From the NCBI GenBank assembly GCA_046727855.1, contig JBKPDL010000166.1:1-32503 (forward strand): 32,503 bases of DNA, given 5' to 3'. The translations under genes and the position numbers were made by a program. The notes under the pieces were generated by a model that saw nothing but the letters and a program-made list of their open reading frames with translations, was not told the origin of the DNA and made no database searches. Shown here one piece after another: positions 15,482 through 22,869 of the stretch. This DNA is from DASPWV01 sp046727855 (GTDB lineage: Bacteria > Acidobacteriota > Vicinamibacteria > Vicinamibacterales > UBA2999). The stretch's first letter is position 1. Each line of letters begins with the position of its first letter.

Positions 15482-16438
15482 ATGACGACGCAAAAGAGCG
15501 ATCACTTTGATGGAAAGCGATTCGTCAATCCCACCGGCGAAGCCGGCCAGCCATTCACAGCCGTTCCGCGGATGCTGCTCGAACGACGAACACCGTGGCC
15601 GCGTCGTGTCGACGAGCCGCTGCGCCGGCCGCCAGCATTAGATGGCGCCGCCGCCGTCGTCACCTTCATCGGTCACGCGACCTTTCTGATTCAAACGGCG
15701 GCAGGCAATATCCTGACCGATCCGATGTACTCCCAGCGTGCCGGTCCGCTGAATGTGTTCGGACCCCGCCGCGTTCGCCAGCCGGCCGTGCGGTTCGACG
15801 ACTTGCCGCCGATCTCGATAGTCTTGCTGAGTCACAATCACTACGATCATTGCGATCTGCGCACGCTCAACATGCTTGCAGAACGTTTCGACCCGATCGT
15901 GGTGACACCGTTGGGCAACGGAACGCTGGTGCGATCTGCGGGCATCCGCCGCGTCGAGGAACTCGATTGGTGGCAGCAATCGCAGATCGCGGCGCCGGTG
16001 ACGACGCTCACGCCCGCGCGTCATTTTTCCGCACGCAGTCCGATCGATAAAAACCGCGCGCTATGGGGCGGATTCATGATGGCGTTCGACGGCGCGCGAA
16101 TATTCTTCGCGGGCGACACCGCCTATGCCGCTTTCTTCCGCGACATCCCGCGGCGGCTCGGCCCAATCGACTTGGCACTGCTGCCGATCGGCGCCTACGA
16201 GCCACGCTGGTTCATGCAGGTCGTCCACATGAACCCGGCGGAGGCGGTGCAGGCTCACCTCGATCTCGACGCATCGGAGAGCATAGGGATGCACTTCGGC
16301 ACCTTCCAGCTGACGACGGAGGGCATTGACGAACCGCTCCGCGCGCTGGACGATGCGCGGCGCGCGAAAAACGTCGAGCCGCTGCAGTTCCGCACGCTTG
16401 GGTTCGGGGAATCACTGCGGTTAGATCACTCGCTGTAA
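15482..16438 (+). CDS. metallo-beta-lactamase-fold hydrolase, NAPE-PLD-like
   Basis: A 318-residue protein from ATG 15482; an upstream TTG at 15467 would add five residues without good reason. The metal-binding signature HNHYDHCD is at residues 118-125. It is followed by the family pattern of N-acylphosphatidylethanolamine phospholipase D and UlaG-like enzymes: ALWGGFMMAFDGARIFFAGD with the metal-ligand Asp, PIGAYEPRWFMQVVHMNPAE and IGMHFGTFQLT. Such enzymes cleave phospholipid-like phosphodiesters; the true substrate is unknown. There is no signal peptide. It converges on the phosphatase gene, overlapping it by 18 bp. Length and motifs look complete. Confidence 0.85.
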   Translation: MTTQKSDHFDGKRFVNPTGEAGQPFTAVPRMLLERRTPWPRRVDEPLRRPPALDGAAAVVTFIGHATFLIQTAAGNILTDPMYSQRAGPLNVFGPRRVRQPAVRFDDLPPISIVLLSHNHYDHCDLRTLNMLAERFDPIVVTPLGNGTLVRSAGIRRVEELDWWQQSQIAAPVTTLTPARHFSARSPIDKNRALWGGFMMAFDGARIFFAGDTAYAAFFRDIPRRLGPIDLALLPIGAYEPRWFMQVVHMNPAEAVQAHLDLDASESIGMHFGTFQLTTEGIDEPLRALDDARRAKNVEPLQFRTLGFGESLRLDHSL

Positions 16439-17182
16439 CACAATGATCGTCTCGTCGTCAGTCGGCGCAACACCGCTACGAAAGGCATTCACGGCCGACA
16501 ACAATTCAGTGCCGACGGTTTCGGCGGATGTCCGTGTCAGCTGCTTCGCGATATTCATCAAGCCGTCACGACCGAGTTCCTCGCCGGCGGAGTTGGTGGC
16601 TTCGGAAACACCATCGCTGTAAAGCAGTACCAGGTCGCCTACGGGCGGCTTGACGACTTTGCGGTCGTAGCTGATATCGGGAAGCAGTCCAAGCGGGAGC
16701 CCAACCGGCAACGTTTGTTCGGACGCGCGTTGGGTTTCAAGCCAACTCCATTCGTTGCTTTTGGCGCGGTACCACAGCGGCGGCGGGTGGCCGGCATTCG
16801 TCAGCACCAGCAAGCCCCGGCGGTTATGCCACCCGACGGCCACCATCGTGGCGTAATGCACGGCGTCGAGTCCTTCTTGAACCGCGCGATTGAGATCGCG
16901 CATGAGGCCGACCTGTTCGACCGCTTCAAGATAGCGTTGCATGATTTCACGGAGCGTGTTGCCGAGCGCGACCACGGCTTGTCCATGGCCGCTGACATCA
17001 GCAAGTGCGATGCGCGAAACGATGCAGCTGGGACAAACCGATACGTAGTGAACGTCGCCGCCAGCATCGGTTGGCCCCGCCGGGGCAGCGTGTATCCAAG
17101 CCACCAAACCTGGCAGCTCGATGACGCTGGCGCGCCTCTCATTGCCCGCCCACGTTTCGCCGCATTCAAGACGCTTTGTCAT
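16421..17182 (-). CDS. SpoIIE-type PP2C protein phosphatase
   Basis: A 253-residue Mn/Mg-dependent serine/threonine phosphatase made only of the catalytic domain, with no PAS, GAF or HAMP part. Metal-binding residues are present: GGD (residues 41-43), ADVSGHGQA (61-69), NAGHPPPLWY, LLYSDGVSEA (D190) and TDDET (D242/D243). Relatives dephosphorylate anti-sigma-factor antagonists in partner-switching modules, but no STAS or HATPase gene is in the window, so its partner must be elsewhere. The last 18 bases overlap the end of the metallo-beta-lactamase-fold gene tail to tail. Confidence 0.88.
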   Translation of the reverse strand: MTKRLECGETWAGNERRASVIELPGLVAWIHAAPAGPTDAGGDVHYVSVCPSCIVSRIALADVSGHGQAVVALGNTLREIMQRYLEAVEQVGLMRDLNRAVQEGLDAVHYATMVAVGWHNRRGLLVLTNAGHPPPLWYRAKSNEWSWLETQRASEQTLPVGLPLGLLPDISYDRKVVKPPVGDLVLLYSDGVSEATNSAGEELGRDGLMNIAKQLTRTSAETVGTELLSAVNAFRSGVAPTDDETIIVLQRVI

Positions 17183-17562
17183 GAGGTAACCGCTGTAATG
17201 ATCCTCGCGATGCTGTGCGAATGATCATCATCCACGTTGTCTCCGACCACGCCCGTGATTATCGTGGCTCAATGGATCTTTCCGCCATTCCTGCCTTCGC
17301 CGCACCTTCCGCTGCGCGTCCGGCAGGAACTGGAGCAGTTCGCTGTCGCGGCGACGGCACTCGAAGGCAAAGACGTGGAAATTGTCGGCTTGGGTGATGC
17401 CGATGTGGCACTCGAGCTCGTGCGGGACAGTGCGGCACGCACGAAATGAGCTTCGCAGCTGCCTCAGCCGCTTTTGGTCGTCGGCAATGTCCGGTGACGG
17501 CATCCTCGAACGTCCTATGTCTGGAGCACTCAAAGAATAGGGTGCGCAAAAGGAGCAGACAC
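17183..17562 (+). other. 380-bp gap with one possible small coding frame and ECF promoter
   Basis: Within the gap, frame 2 from TTG 17237 to TGA 17449 encodes 70 residues (LRVRQELEQFAVAATALEGK, then DVEIVGLGDADVALELVRD). The many G/C third positions and normal amino-acid mix make it look coding rather than a shadow, but I do not recognise it and the start has no ribosome site. It may be a gene remnant. The remainder holds the upstream region of the DGPF gene. Confidence 0.25.
17488..17514 (+). promoter_or_regulatory. candidate ECF42-type promoter for the DGPF/sigma operon
   Basis: TGTCCG (17488-17493) and CGTC (17511-17514) are 17 bp apart and lie about 50 bp before the DGPF start codon. From memory, ECF42 target promoters have a TGTCGA-like -35 and a CGTC-like -10. 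One base of the -35 differs here. ECF42 factors commonly act on DGPF genes, so self-activation is a reasonable guess, no more. Confidence 0.35.
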
Positions 17563-17919
17563 ATGAGCCAGTTCATTTACCTCTATCGAATGGCTGACGC
17601 GGCGCGACAAGAAGCCATGGGTACGCCCGAGCGAGCGCAGCAGAGTATGCAACGGTGGATGGCGTGGATGCAGGAGCTCGACGCCAAGGGACATCTGAAG
17701 GATCGCGGTCAGCCGCTGGAGCGAACCGGAAAGGTGGTCCGCGGGCGGCAGAAAGCGGTGATTGATGGCCCGTACACTGAGGCAAAAGATCTGGTCGGCG
17801 GCTTCACGGTGGTGGAAGCCCGCGATATCGACCAGGCCGTGGAACTGTCGCGCGGCTGCCCGATCCTCGACGGCGACGGATCCGTGGAGGTGAGGCCCGT
17901 GATGAAGATGGATTTCTAA
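17563..17919 (+). CDS. DGPF/YCII-related small protein
   Basis: A 118-residue protein of the YCII/DGPF superfamily (PF03795), small ferredoxin-like proteins that are classically encoded next to ECF42 sigma factors. It has the hallmark DGPYTEAKDLVGGFTVVEA (about residues 66-84), a conserved-looking Met-rich start (MSQFIYLYRMADAARQEAMG) and the usual RPVMKMDF end. The ATG is set by AGGAG 7 bases upstream. The sigma factor gene starts 7 bp after its stop, so the two form an operon. Its biochemical role is not known; in other bacteria it is regarded as a sigma partner or a target of the regulon. Confidence 0.92.
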   Translation: MSQFIYLYRMADAARQEAMGTPERAQQSMQRWMAWMQELDAKGHLKDRGQPLERTGKVVRGRQKAVIDGPYTEAKDLVGGFTVVEARDIDQAVELSRGCPILDGDGSVEVRPVMKMDF

Positions 17920-17926
17920 CGCACGC

Positions 17927-19177
17927 GTGGAGCCGAGCGAACATCTCTTTCGCCGCGAGTCCGGACGTCTCGTCGCAGCCTTGACGCGGATCTTCGGCGT
18001 CCACAATCTGGCGCTGGCAGAAGACGTCGTTCAGGACGCGTTCTGCCGTGCGCTGGAGGTGTGGAAGATTCGCGGCGTGCCGGACAATCCCTCCGCCTGG
18101 CTGATGCGGGTGGCGAAGAACCGCGCGCTGGACGTCGTGCGGAGGGAACGCACCGCTCGTACGTTTGCTCCGGATCTCATCCGGGCACTCGAGTCGGAGT
18201 GGACGCTCGCTCCAACCATCGACGAGGCGTTTGCGCTGCCCGCGGTCCGCGACGAGCAGCTCAAGATGATGTTCTCGTGCTGTCATCCACGGCTACCGGA
18301 GGAAACACAGGTTGCGTTGGTGCTGAACATCTTGTGCGGCTTCGGATCGGGCGAAATTGCGAGCGCGTTTCTCAGGGGTCGCGCGGCGCTGGAGAAGCGG
18401 ATCGCCCGTGGCAAAAAGGTCCTTGCCAGCTCGCAGCGTCTGTTCGACCTTGGCGATGCTGAATTCGCGGCACGCCTGTCGGCGGTTCGCCGCGCGCTCT
18501 ACCTGCTTTTTAACGAAGGCTACCACGGCGCATCTTCTGAAACGGCCGTGCGCGCCGAGCTCTGCTACGAAGCGATCCGGCTGACGACGCTGCTTCTCGA
18601 GGCGCCGCAGGCCGCGCAGCCAGAAACATACGCGTTAGCGGCGCTCCTGCGCCTGCATGCCGCACGCCTTCCTGCGCGCGTCGACGCCGCCGGCGATCTC
18701 AGCCCGCTGCTCGAACAGGATCGATCGCGGTGGGATGCACAGCTCATCGAGCAGGGACTCGCGCTTCTCGATCGCTCTGCGTACGGATCGGCAGTGAGCG
18801 CGTATCACGTCGAGGCTGCGATTGCCGCCGTGCACGCGAAAGCTCGCAGCGTCGAGGAGACCAACTGGAACGCAATCGTCACGCTGTACGACCGCTTGAT
18901 GCACATCGCGCCGTCTGCAGTCGTTGCGCTCAACCGCGCGATTGCAGTCGCGCAGTGTGACGGGCCCGAGCGCGGACTCGAAGCTCTCCAGGCGATTTCG
19001 GATCGCGACCGGTTGCGCCGGTATCCGTTCTATCCGGCGGCGATGGGCGAGCTGGAAATGCGCCGCGGGAATTTTGCTGCTGCCACAGAACACTTCACCT
19101 CGGCCGCAGCGCTCGCGCGGAGTCCGGTCGAACGCCGGTTTCTCGAGCGACGAGTGCGTGAATGCGCGAGGGATTGA
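17927..19177 (+). CDS. ECF42-family RNA polymerase sigma factor with TPR-like extension
   Basis: A 416-residue ECF sigma factor. Region 2 is at about residues 10-80 (LAEDVVQDAFCRALEVWKIR, then GVPDNPSAWLMRVAKNRALD). Region 4 is at about 105-165 (MMFSCCHPRLPEETQVALVL, FGSGEIASAFLRGRAALEKR, IARGKKVL). The remaining 250 residues are the long helical SnoaL-free extension typical of ECF42 (YLLFNEGYHGASSE, RDRLRRYPFYPAAMGELEMR), with TPR-like pairs near the end. That extension is needed for activity in studied members and replaces an anti-sigma factor. The GTG start lies 7 bp after the DGPF stop. Length and regions are complete; its targets are unknown. Confidence 0.92.
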   Translation: MEPSEHLFRRESGRLVAALTRIFGVHNLALAEDVVQDAFCRALEVWKIRGVPDNPSAWLMRVAKNRALDVVRRERTARTFAPDLIRALESEWTLAPTIDEAFALPAVRDEQLKMMFSCCHPRLPEETQVALVLNILCGFGSGEIASAFLRGRAALEKRIARGKKVLASSQRLFDLGDAEFAARLSAVRRALYLLFNEGYHGASSETAVRAELCYEAIRLTTLLLEAPQAAQPETYALAALLRLHAARLPARVDAAGDLSPLLEQDRSRWDAQLIEQGLALLDRSAYGSAVSAYHVEAAIAAVHAKARSVEETNWNAIVTLYDRLMHIAPSAVVALNRAIAVAQCDGPERGLEALQAISDRDRLRRYPFYPAAMGELEMRRGNFAAATEHFTSAAALARSPVERRFLERRVRECARD

Positions 19178-19295
19178 CCGCGCAAACCGACGAGTCGCAT
19201 TCTCGATGCATCGTGTTGATGGGGCCGCGCTGATTTTGTCACTACCGCGTTGCTTGCGCGCCATAGAGTGCACTCCCACAACATGGAGTGTCTCG

Positions 19296-20840
19296 ATGCA
19301 CACACGCAAGTCTTTGACAGCAGCACTGTTCTCAGCAGCGCTTTGCGCGGCGTCGCCGGTTGCGGCGCAGCCCACACCGGGAACGGTTCCCGGCACGTAT
19401 CAGGGTCCTGAAAGCTCCGCCACTCCGTACGTCATTCCATCGGCCGCCGGTTGGGAAGTCGTGTCCCTCATCACCGTTGGCGATCCGGCGAGAAACGGCT
19501 ATCGCATGGTCGGCATTCCCGACGGTCTCGGCGCGCTAGCCGGCAAATCGCAGCACGGCAATTACGTTGCCGACAAGCAATATCTGACCGTGTTCATGAA
19601 TCACGAACTCGTGGCCACCGCTGGCGTCGCCCGTGCACACGGACAGCCGGGTGCGTTTGTTTCGGAATGGTCGATTCAACTGAACACGCTCCAGGTCAAG
19701 GCGGGCGAGGATCTCATTCACGACGTATACACGTGGGACCCGACGTCGGCCTCGTACGTCTTTGCACCGACTGCGACCTTCGGCCGACTGTGTTCCGCCG
19801 ACCTACCGGCCGCGACTGCGTTCTTCAACGAGGCAACTGGAAGGGGATTCGACGGCCGCCTGTTCATGGATGGTGAAGAGACGGGTGACGAAGGCCGCGG
19901 GTTTGCCCACGTCGTGACCGGGGATCTGAAGGGCACCTCGTACCAACTTCCTCATCTCGGACGATTCTCTTGGGAGAACAGTGTCGCCCATCCCAACGGG
20001 GGCGATCGCACAGTCGTTGTCGGCCTCGACGACAGCACGCCGGGTCAGGTTTATGTCTACGTTGGGACGAAGCGATCGACCGGCAACCCGGTTGAACGCG
20101 CCGGCCTGGTCGGCGGAAAGCTGTTTGGCATCAGGGTCACCAACGGCGGTGCGAACTACGCCAATGGTCCAGTCCCGCGCGAGAACAACGGGGCAATCCG
20201 TGGAACGTTCGTGCTGCAGGACGTCTCTGACGTCGCGACCGGCGCAGGTGCGACGCTCCAGACAACCAGCGTCGCACGCGCAATCACCGAGTTCGCGCGG
20301 CCTGAAGACGGCGCGTGGGATCCAACGAATCCGCAGGTGTTTTATTTCGTGATTACCGGCGCTCGCATCGACGGTCAGGATCAATCGGCAAAGTTGTACA
20401 AATTGACGTTCAACAGCCTCGATAATCCGACCGGCGGCACGATCGATCTTGCGCTCGACCGCGCGGCGTTGATGCCGGCGACACTGCTCTTCCCACAGTT
20501 CGACAACATCACTGTTGCGGGTGATGGCGCCGTGATCATTCAGGAAGATACCGGTGATAACGCATATCTCGCGCGTACCTGGCGTTATAACCCGGCGACA
20601 GGGATGACGAGGGAGATCCTGATATCGGACCCGGCGCGATTCCAGCCGCCAACGCCGGCGCCCTTCAACCAGGACGAGGAAAACTCTGGCGTCATCGAGG
20701 TCACTGATCTCGTCCAACATGCAAATTGGTATGAACACGGCCGGCGCTACTTCCTCGGCGACACGCAGGCCCACTATACGATTCCCGGCGAGTTGGTCGA
20801 AGGCGGTCAGCTCTATCTCTTCATCTCGCCGCGTCCCTAG
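19296..20840 (+). CDS. PhoX-like (DUF839) secreted protein
   Basis: A 514-residue exported protein with a Sec-type signal (residues 1 to about 25, ending PVAAQ). The ATG at 19296 is chosen because GGAG lies 7 bases upstream and the signal begins here. Family blocks: DKQYLTVFMNHELV, GFDGRLFMDGEETGDEGRGF, GRFSWENSVAHPNGGDRTVV, FDNITVAGDGAVIIQEDTGD. The DUF839/PhoX group contains Ca/Fe-dependent phosphatases and beta-propeller proteins of unknown use. A PhoD-type phosphatase is encoded about 4 kb away, but no shared Pho box is visible. A pair of REP-like palindromes directly follows the stop and may act as the terminator. Confidence 0.85.
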   Translation: MHTRKSLTAALFSAALCAASPVAAQPTPGTVPGTYQGPESSATPYVIPSAAGWEVVSLITVGDPARNGYRMVGIPDGLGALAGKSQHGNYVADKQYLTVFMNHELVATAGVARAHGQPGAFVSEWSIQLNTLQVKAGEDLIHDVYTWDPTSASYVFAPTATFGRLCSADLPAATAFFNEATGRGFDGRLFMDGEETGDEGRGFAHVVTGDLKGTSYQLPHLGRFSWENSVAHPNGGDRTVVVGLDDSTPGQVYVYVGTKRSTGNPVERAGLVGGKLFGIRVTNGGANYANGPVPRENNGAIRGTFVLQDVSDVATGAGATLQTTSVARAITEFARPEDGAWDPTNPQVFYFVITGARIDGQDQSAKLYKLTFNSLDNPTGGTIDLALDRAALMPATLLFPQFDNITVAGDGAVIIQEDTGDNAYLARTWRYNPATGMTREILISDPARFQPPTPAPFNQDEENSGVIEVTDLVQHANWYEHGRRYFLGDTQAHYTIPGELVEGGQLYLFISPRP

Positions 20841-20849
20841 CCCGCGACC

Positions 20850-20875
20850 GGAAAATGGGTCTGACCCCTTTTTCG
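20850..20875. repeat. REP-like palindrome, copy 1
   Basis: The core GGGTCTGACCCC sits in A/T arms, GAAAAT on the left and TTTTTC on the right. It is the inverted version of copy 2, 13 bases away, so the two form a BIME-like pair just after the PhoX-like stop. The right arm ends in five Ts, which could terminate the PhoX-like transcript. Confidence 0.75.
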
Positions 20876-20888
20876 GAGCGACGCTGGC

Positions 20889-20914
20889 GAAAAAGGGGTC
20901 AGACCCCTTTTCCG
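20889..20914. repeat. REP-like palindrome, copy 2
   Basis: AAAAGGGGTC-A-GACCCCTTTT is a 10-bp perfect stem around a single A. It has the same CGAAAA...CCGC frame as copy 3, about 3.5 kb downstream. The T-rich arms on both strands give it a bidirectional terminator shape. Short REP-type sequences like this are usually moved by a RAYT transposase; none is in the window. Confidence 0.75.
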
Positions 20915-21168
20915 CCGATAGATGTGCGATCGTTTCCAACACTAGGTCGCGGCGCGCCTCCATAGGCACACCCTCGCGGTTCTACTCGATGCGCAATTTG
21001 GCCGCGATCCGCCGGCATCAACTGTCCACGCAAATCTTCAGCTATTGGGCCGCCCCGCTTCACTTGAGGCGGCTCTGCCCTTCTATCCAATAGCGGGGAC
21101 CGGCGCCACGGCGCGCGGCGCGATGGCAGCACTTCGTTCAGCAGGGCTGAGTCTTCCCAAATTTCTCC

Positions 21169-21199
21169 TTGACTTCAAGTGCAGTTGAAGATCGACGCT
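21169..21199 (+). promoter_or_regulatory. candidate MerR-type promoter with 19-bp spacer
   Basis: The -35 TTGACT (21169-21174) is separated by exactly 19 bp from GACGCT (21194-21199). Inside the spacer lies the perfect dyad CTTCAA-GTGCAG-TTGAAG (21173-21190). A dyad within an over-long spacer is the hallmark of MerR-family activated promoters. The -10 is weak, as expected for an activated promoter. The ATG of the DUF5519 gene is 35 bp further on. No MerR-type gene is present in this window. Confidence 0.6.
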
Positions 21200-21234
21200 T
21201 GATTAGAAACCGACAGACGGGGGAGGAGCTAGCC

Positions 21235-21615
21235 ATGGAAAACGAAGTACACACGATCGGAGTTGCGCACACGGCCGGCACGGATGGCGGCGAGCTCCTG
21301 TCCTCGCATGCAGCGATCGAGGCGGTCCGCGCCGCGGTCGCGAGCTGGGATGGCGTCACGACGCATGAGCATCGTTTTGGCGGCCTCGAATTCCGCCTTG
21401 GCCGCAGAGAGCTCGGTCACCTGCATCCTAGGTTCGCCGATTTGCCCTTCCCACCTCGCGTCCGCGACGAGCTCGTCGCAGGAGGACGCGCGAAACCCCA
21501 CCATGTCCTTCCACAATCTGGGTGGGTGACGGTGCCGATGCGAACAGCCGCCGAGGTTGCGAACGTGATCGAGTTGTTCCGACAGAATTATGATCGAGGC
21601 GGGCGGACATCATGA
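21235..21615 (+). CDS. DUF5519 (luciferase-domain) protein
   Basis: A 126-residue protein. The start ATG follows a strong GGGAGGAG. The segment FRLGRRELGHLHPRFADLPF, then PPRVRDELVAGGRAKPHHVL and SGWVTVPMRTAAEVANVIEL, is typical of DUF5519, a small alpha/beta domain of unknown function that is often called luciferase-like. The HxH and HH residues could bind a ligand or metal. It overlaps the next ATG by four bases (ATGA, 21612-21615), so the damaged hydrolase gene behind it was once its operon partner. It lies just downstream of the MerR-type promoter. Confidence 0.75.
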   Translation: MENEVHTIGVAHTAGTDGGELLSSHAAIEAVRAAVASWDGVTTHEHRFGGLEFRLGRRELGHLHPRFADLPFPPRVRDELVAGGRAKPHHVLPQSGWVTVPMRTAAEVANVIELFRQNYDRGGRTS

Positions 21616-21842
21616 CCGTGGCCGACATCCAGGCGAACGCCATTCCGGTGACATTCGAGAGCGAAGGCAGCCGACTGTCGGGCAACCTGTACGTTCCGCC
21701 CGACCACACGCCCGGCACACGCGTCCCCGGAATCCTCGTGACAGGTGCGAACAGATTACACGTCGTTGTTTGGAGGCGCGCCGCGGACACAATCGGCTGG
21801 CGAACTGATCGACTCGTGGCGCGCGCTCGTGCCCGGCTTTGA
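21612..21842 (+). pseudogene. N-terminal stub of an alpha/beta hydrolase
   Basis: The first 45 residues, FESEGSRLSGNLYVPPDHTP then GTRVPGILVTGA, look like the start of a dienelactone-hydrolase/BAAT-type alpha/beta hydrolase. Such proteins are about 300 residues. At about 21750 the family match ends and the frame runs on for 30 arginine-rich residues with no family match to TGA. The catalytic Ser, Asp and His region is absent. At the same point, one frame over, a SnoaL-like protein begins in mid-domain, so a deletion has joined two genes. Confidence 0.6.
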
Positions 21843-22110
21843 CGCGACGCAGCATCTGACCGGGCCGATGCTGACCGAGGTCTGGAGTGATACGGCACGC
21901 GCTCGCTGCGCGGTGACCGCCGTTCATCGCCTCGGACGGGATCACTGGACCGTGAGTGGTCACTATGATGTCGAGCTGATACGGATGCGCAGCGGTTGGG
22001 CGATCGGTGCCATCGCGTATCAGCATGTGCTTGTCGTCGGTGACGAGACACTTCCTGAGAAAGCACAGACACGCGCGCGCGTTGATTTCATGAGCAGGAC
22101 CTCTTCCTGA
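21745..22110 (+). pseudogene. SnoaL/NTF2-like protein lacking its N-terminus
   Basis: Reading frame 1 from about 21752 gives DYTSLFGGAPRTQSAGELID, then SWRALVPGFDATQHLTGPML and HYDVELIRMRSGWAIGAIAY: the middle and end of an NTF2-like SnoaL domain (about 115 of 140-150 residues). The first helix is missing and the GTG at 21745 is only the chance first start of the fused frame, so a translated product would begin inside the fold. Whether the short form is still stable is uncertain. The C-terminal end (VVGDETLPEKAQTRAR) looks complete. Confidence 0.6.
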
Positions 22111-22199
22111 GGCAGGCGAGCGACCGAAACAGCTGCGGCGCTCGCCCTCGGCGACGCTGCGAAACCCCGCCGATGAGTCTCGTGCCACGTCGTTCGCTT

Positions 22200-22244
22200 G
22201 ACCAGTCCAGCAATGAGATGATACATAACATCTAAAAACTGGTC
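22200..22244. promoter_or_regulatory. nested dyad directly before TetR gene
   Basis: An outer inverted repeat GACCAGT (22200-22206) / ACTGGTC (22238-22244) encloses an inner one, AGATG-ATACATAA-CATCT (22216-22233). The outer right arm touches the ATG, so no Shine-Dalgarno site is available and the mRNA may be leaderless. The region is AT-rich and would contain the promoter. An autoregulatory TetR operator is the natural reading; it is inference. Confidence 0.5.
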
Positions 22245-22826
22245 ATGCGATATCCCGCCGAGCACAAGCAGCAGACGCGCGAACGAATCGTCCGGGCGGC
22301 CGCCCGCCGGTTCCGCAGCCGCGGAGGCGAGGGCGCAGGCATCGGCGATCTGATGCGCGACCTCCGCCTGACGCACGGCGGCTTTTATCGTCACTTCGAC
22401 AGCAAAGAGGAGCTGTTTGCCGAGGCCTTCGAGCGCGGTCTGAAGGAAATTGGCGATTGTGTGACGAAGGCAATAGAGCAGGCGCCTCCTGGCGGCGAAT
22501 TGAAGGCGCTCATCGACGCCTACCTCGACATCGAGCATTGCAATGATGTGTCAGGTGGATGTCCGGTTGCCGCGCTCGCATCTGAAGTCGCTCGTCGGCC
22601 GCGCGGTGCGCGCGGGCCGCTCCTGCAAGCGTTGCGGGCGCACATCCGGCGAATGGCGAAGTACGTTCCTGGCGGGAGCGATGAGGAGCGTCGCCAGAAG
22701 ACAATCGCGCTCTTTACCGGTATGGCGGGCACGCTGACCGTAGCCCGCGCGTTCACCGCCGGGCAGGATCGCCGGAGGATTCTGGAAGGTGCGAGGAAGT
22801 TCTACCTTGCCGCGGCCCAAGGGTAG
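22245..22826 (+). CDS. TetR/AcrR-family regulator
   Basis: A 193-residue repressor. Residues about 10-55 form the TetR HTH (TRERIVRAAARRFRSRGGEG, IGDLMRDLRLTHGGFYRHFD). The rest is an all-helical ligand domain with YLDIEHCNDVSGGCPVAALA, in a common TetR subgroup whose Cys-rich GGCP patch lies near the dimer interface. The ATG directly follows a nested inverted repeat that may be its own operator. The next gene, a membrane protein, begins 44 bp later on the same strand and may be its target as an efflux-type protein. Complete in length. Confidence 0.92.
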   Translation: MRYPAEHKQQTRERIVRAAARRFRSRGGEGAGIGDLMRDLRLTHGGFYRHFDSKEELFAEAFERGLKEIGDCVTKAIEQAPPGGELKALIDAYLDIEHCNDVSGGCPVAALASEVARRPRGARGPLLQALRAHIRRMAKYVPGGSDEERRQKTIALFTGMAGTLTVARAFTAGQDRRRILEGARKFYLAAAQG

Positions 22827-22869
22827 GCTTTTTTTGGGGAACCATTTCGCCAGCGCTAACCGACGTGGA

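Larger units (their letters stand above)
20841..21168. other. intergenic stretch after PhoX-like gene
   Basis: I see no gene in this stretch. The first 75 bases are the REP-like pair. From about 20915 to 21168 the sequence is unstructured to my eye, with only short chance frames. Confidence 0.4.

Noticed and set aside
19803..20969. A 388-codon open frame on the minus strand
   Set aside because: It lies opposite the PhoX-like gene and its first part is a translation of the REP-like repeats.
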